Assembly (NCBI GenBank): GCA_964481035.1
Contig: CAYZSE010000037.1
Location: 1 to 24,891, forward strand
Direction of reading: 5' to 3'
DNA length: 24,891 nucleotides
Source of the DNA: JAAAPF01 sp964481035
GTDB lineage: Bacteria > Pseudomonadota > Alphaproteobacteria > Geminicoccales > Geminicoccaceae
In this document: one piece after another, positions 24,205 to 24,891 of the stretch
Layout of the letters: every line of letters starts with the position of its first letter
Position numbering within the stretch: the first letter of the stretch is position 1
The notes under the pieces: model-generated
Database searches by the model: none
What the model was told of the DNA's origin: nothing
The model's input: only the letters and a program-made list of their open reading frames with translations
Position numbers and translations under genes: made by a program

Positions 24205-24233
24205 TTGACAGCGGTCGCCGGACGTGGCAATCG
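24205..24233 (+). promoter_or_regulatory. Candidate promoter of the TIGR02300 gene
   Basis: A perfect TTGACA (24205-24210) is followed after 17 bases by a weak CAATCG (24228-24233). Transcription from near 24240 would give a leader of about 26 bases before GTG 24266. The -10 match is poor, so the call rests mainly on the -35 and the spacing. Confidence 0.35.
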
Positions 24234-24265
24234 CCGCGCGTTTCCGACAGGAGAGAGGCAAGATC

Positions 24266-24598
24266 GTGGTCAAGCCCGAATGGGGGACGAAGCGCGTCTG
24301 CCAGTCCTGTGGCGCGCGTTTCTACGACTTCCAGCGATCGCCCATCGTCTGCCCGGCTTGCGGGGCGGCGTTCGAGCTGGAAACCCTGCAACGCTCGCGC
24401 CGGACGCGGGCGGGCACCCGGGCCGCGGCGGCGACGACCGCGGTGGTCGCGGCGCCGGAGGCGGAAGCCGAGGAGGAGGAACTCGAGGCCGTGGTCGAGG
24501 AAGCCTCGGACGACGCCGACTACGAGGACGCCGACGAGCTCGCCGAGGAGGCCGATGTCGACGTCGATGTCGTGCGTCCCGACGACGAGACCACCTGA
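24266..24598 (+). CDS. TIGR02300 (FYDLN-acid) family zinc-ribbon protein
   Basis: The 110-residue product matches the alphaproteobacterial TIGR02300/FYDLN-acid family of unknown function. It begins VVKPEWGTKRVCQSCGARFYDFQRSPIVCPACGAAF, cited here as four blocks: KPEWGTKR, CQSCG, FYDFQRSPIV, CPAC. The two CxxC pairs form a zinc ribbon. The namesake FYDLN reads FYDFQ here. The second half is an Arg-rich linker and a long Glu/Asp-rich acidic tail (EAEAEEEELEAVVEE; DVDVDVVRPDDETT). The GTG start at 24266 is supported by the family start and by GGAG-AGAGG 7 bases upstream. It stands between aroA and tRNA genes, its usual neighbourhood. A nucleic-acid or RNA polymerase role is only a guess. Confidence 0.92.
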   Translation: MVKPEWGTKRVCQSCGARFYDFQRSPIVCPACGAAFELETLQRSRRTRAGTRAAAATTAVVAAPEAEAEEEELEAVVEEASDDADYEDADELAEEADVDVDVVRPDDETT

Positions 24599-24657
24599 TC
24601 CGCCGCGGGATCGTGCGATCGGCGCTTGCATCGGCGTCGAAAATCGCCTACCCGTCC

Positions 24658-24674
24658 GGCCCGCTTGGCGGGCC
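24658..24674 (+). terminator. Hairpin abutting the 5' end of tRNA-Ala
   Basis: GGCCCGC (24658-24664) pairs perfectly with GCGGGCC (24668-24674) around a TTG loop, and the tRNA begins on the next base. Pairing can extend two more base pairs into the acceptor strand (CC at 24656-24657 with GG at 24675-24676). It may end the TIGR02300 transcript or shape the tRNA precursor for RNase P. Confidence 0.4.
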
Positions 24675-24750
24675 GGGGCCGTAGCTCAGCTGGGAGAGCG
24701 CCTGAATGGCATTCAGGAGGTCGGCGGTTCGATCCCGCTCGGCTCCACCA
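24675..24750 (+). tRNA. tRNA-Ala (anticodon GGC)
   Basis: The 76-nt cloverleaf includes an encoded CCA. The acceptor GGGGCCG pairs with CGGCTCC, with one G-U. The anticodon stem CCTGA/TCAGG encloses ATGGCAT, giving GGC (reads GCC). The T-loop is TTCGATC. Confidence 0.97.
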
Positions 24751-24768
24751 GGCCGCCGCCGGTTCCCT

Positions 24769-24842
24769 TGGGGGATAGTTTAACGGTAGAACGAGCGGCT
24801 CTGGACCGCTTAGTCCTGGTTCGAATCCAGGTCCCCCAGCCA
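24769..24842 (+). tRNA. tRNA-Gln (anticodon CUG)
   Basis: The 74-nt cloverleaf includes an encoded CCA and starts 18 bases after tRNA-Ala. The acceptor TGGGGGA pairs with TCCCCCA. The anticodon stem AGCGG/CCGCT encloses CTCTGGA, giving CUG (reads CAG). The T-arm is CTGG-TTCGAAT-CCAG. After it, 24849-24862 can form a 5-bp GCGCC/GGCGC stem without a T-run. Confidence 0.97.
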
Positions 24843-24891
24843 AGTTTTGCGCCCAGCGGCGCTTGAGCGGGGGATGCTGGCCGAGATCGGG

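Noticed and set aside
24626..24654. TTGCAT-17-TACCCG as a promoter for the tRNA genes
   Set aside because: The -10 box matches poorly, so the tRNAs may instead be read through from the TIGR02300 gene. I left it out of the features.
24843..24891. tRNA-Gln 3' end as an integration site
   Set aside because: Only 49 bases follow in the window, with no integrase and no repeat of the tRNA end.

Overview
The window is a high-GC, mostly core-genome segment of an alphaproteobacterium, most likely Rhodospirillales-like (inferred from gene order and protein style; no marker settles the family). It is draft or metagenome sequence: a run of exactly 100 Ns at 19726-19825 is a scaffold gap inside a gene. 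Genes are packed tightly, several start by overlapping the previous stop codon, and no stretch over 300 bases lacks a gene. I see no insertion sequence, phage gene or CRISPR array.

Layout. (1) 1-1322, plus strand: two ATPase subunits of a peptide-type ABC importer, the first cut by the window edge. (2) 1523-7171, minus strand: miaA, a membrane-anchored unknown protein, a 52-residue secreted Cys protein, then ilvB-ilvN-ilvC (branched-chain amino acid synthesis) with a likely promoter and leader of its own. (3) serB (plus) starts inside the 5' end of miaA. (4) 8079-12101, minus strand: hflK-hflC-DUF2065-degP, a membrane and periplasmic protein quality-control operon, divergent from mrp (Fe-S cluster carrier, plus). 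(5) 13327-17524, minus strand: the least ordinary part, with a BMP-family binding protein, an MsbA-like ABC exporter, and a 404-residue protein that reads as a sigma-factor-like region joined to an anti-sigma-like region, one membrane helix and a periplasmic domain. (6) 17709-24151, minus strand: the conserved aroA-cmk-rpsA-(...)-ihfB-lapA cluster, interrupted between rpsA and ihfB by a class III nucleotide cyclase/TPR gene that has an in-frame amber codon and the assembly gap. (7) 24266-24842, plus strand: a TIGR02300 (FYDLN-acid) zinc-ribbon protein, tRNA-Ala(GGC) and tRNA-Gln(CUG).

Most of the window is housekeeping. The best candidates for something new are the sigma/anti-sigma-like one-protein architecture at 13327-14541, the tiny secreted protein at 5127-5285, the broken cyclase-TPR gene, and several regulatory structures (hairpins before rpsA, after rpsA and before tRNA-Ala; shared start or promoter regions of divergent genes).
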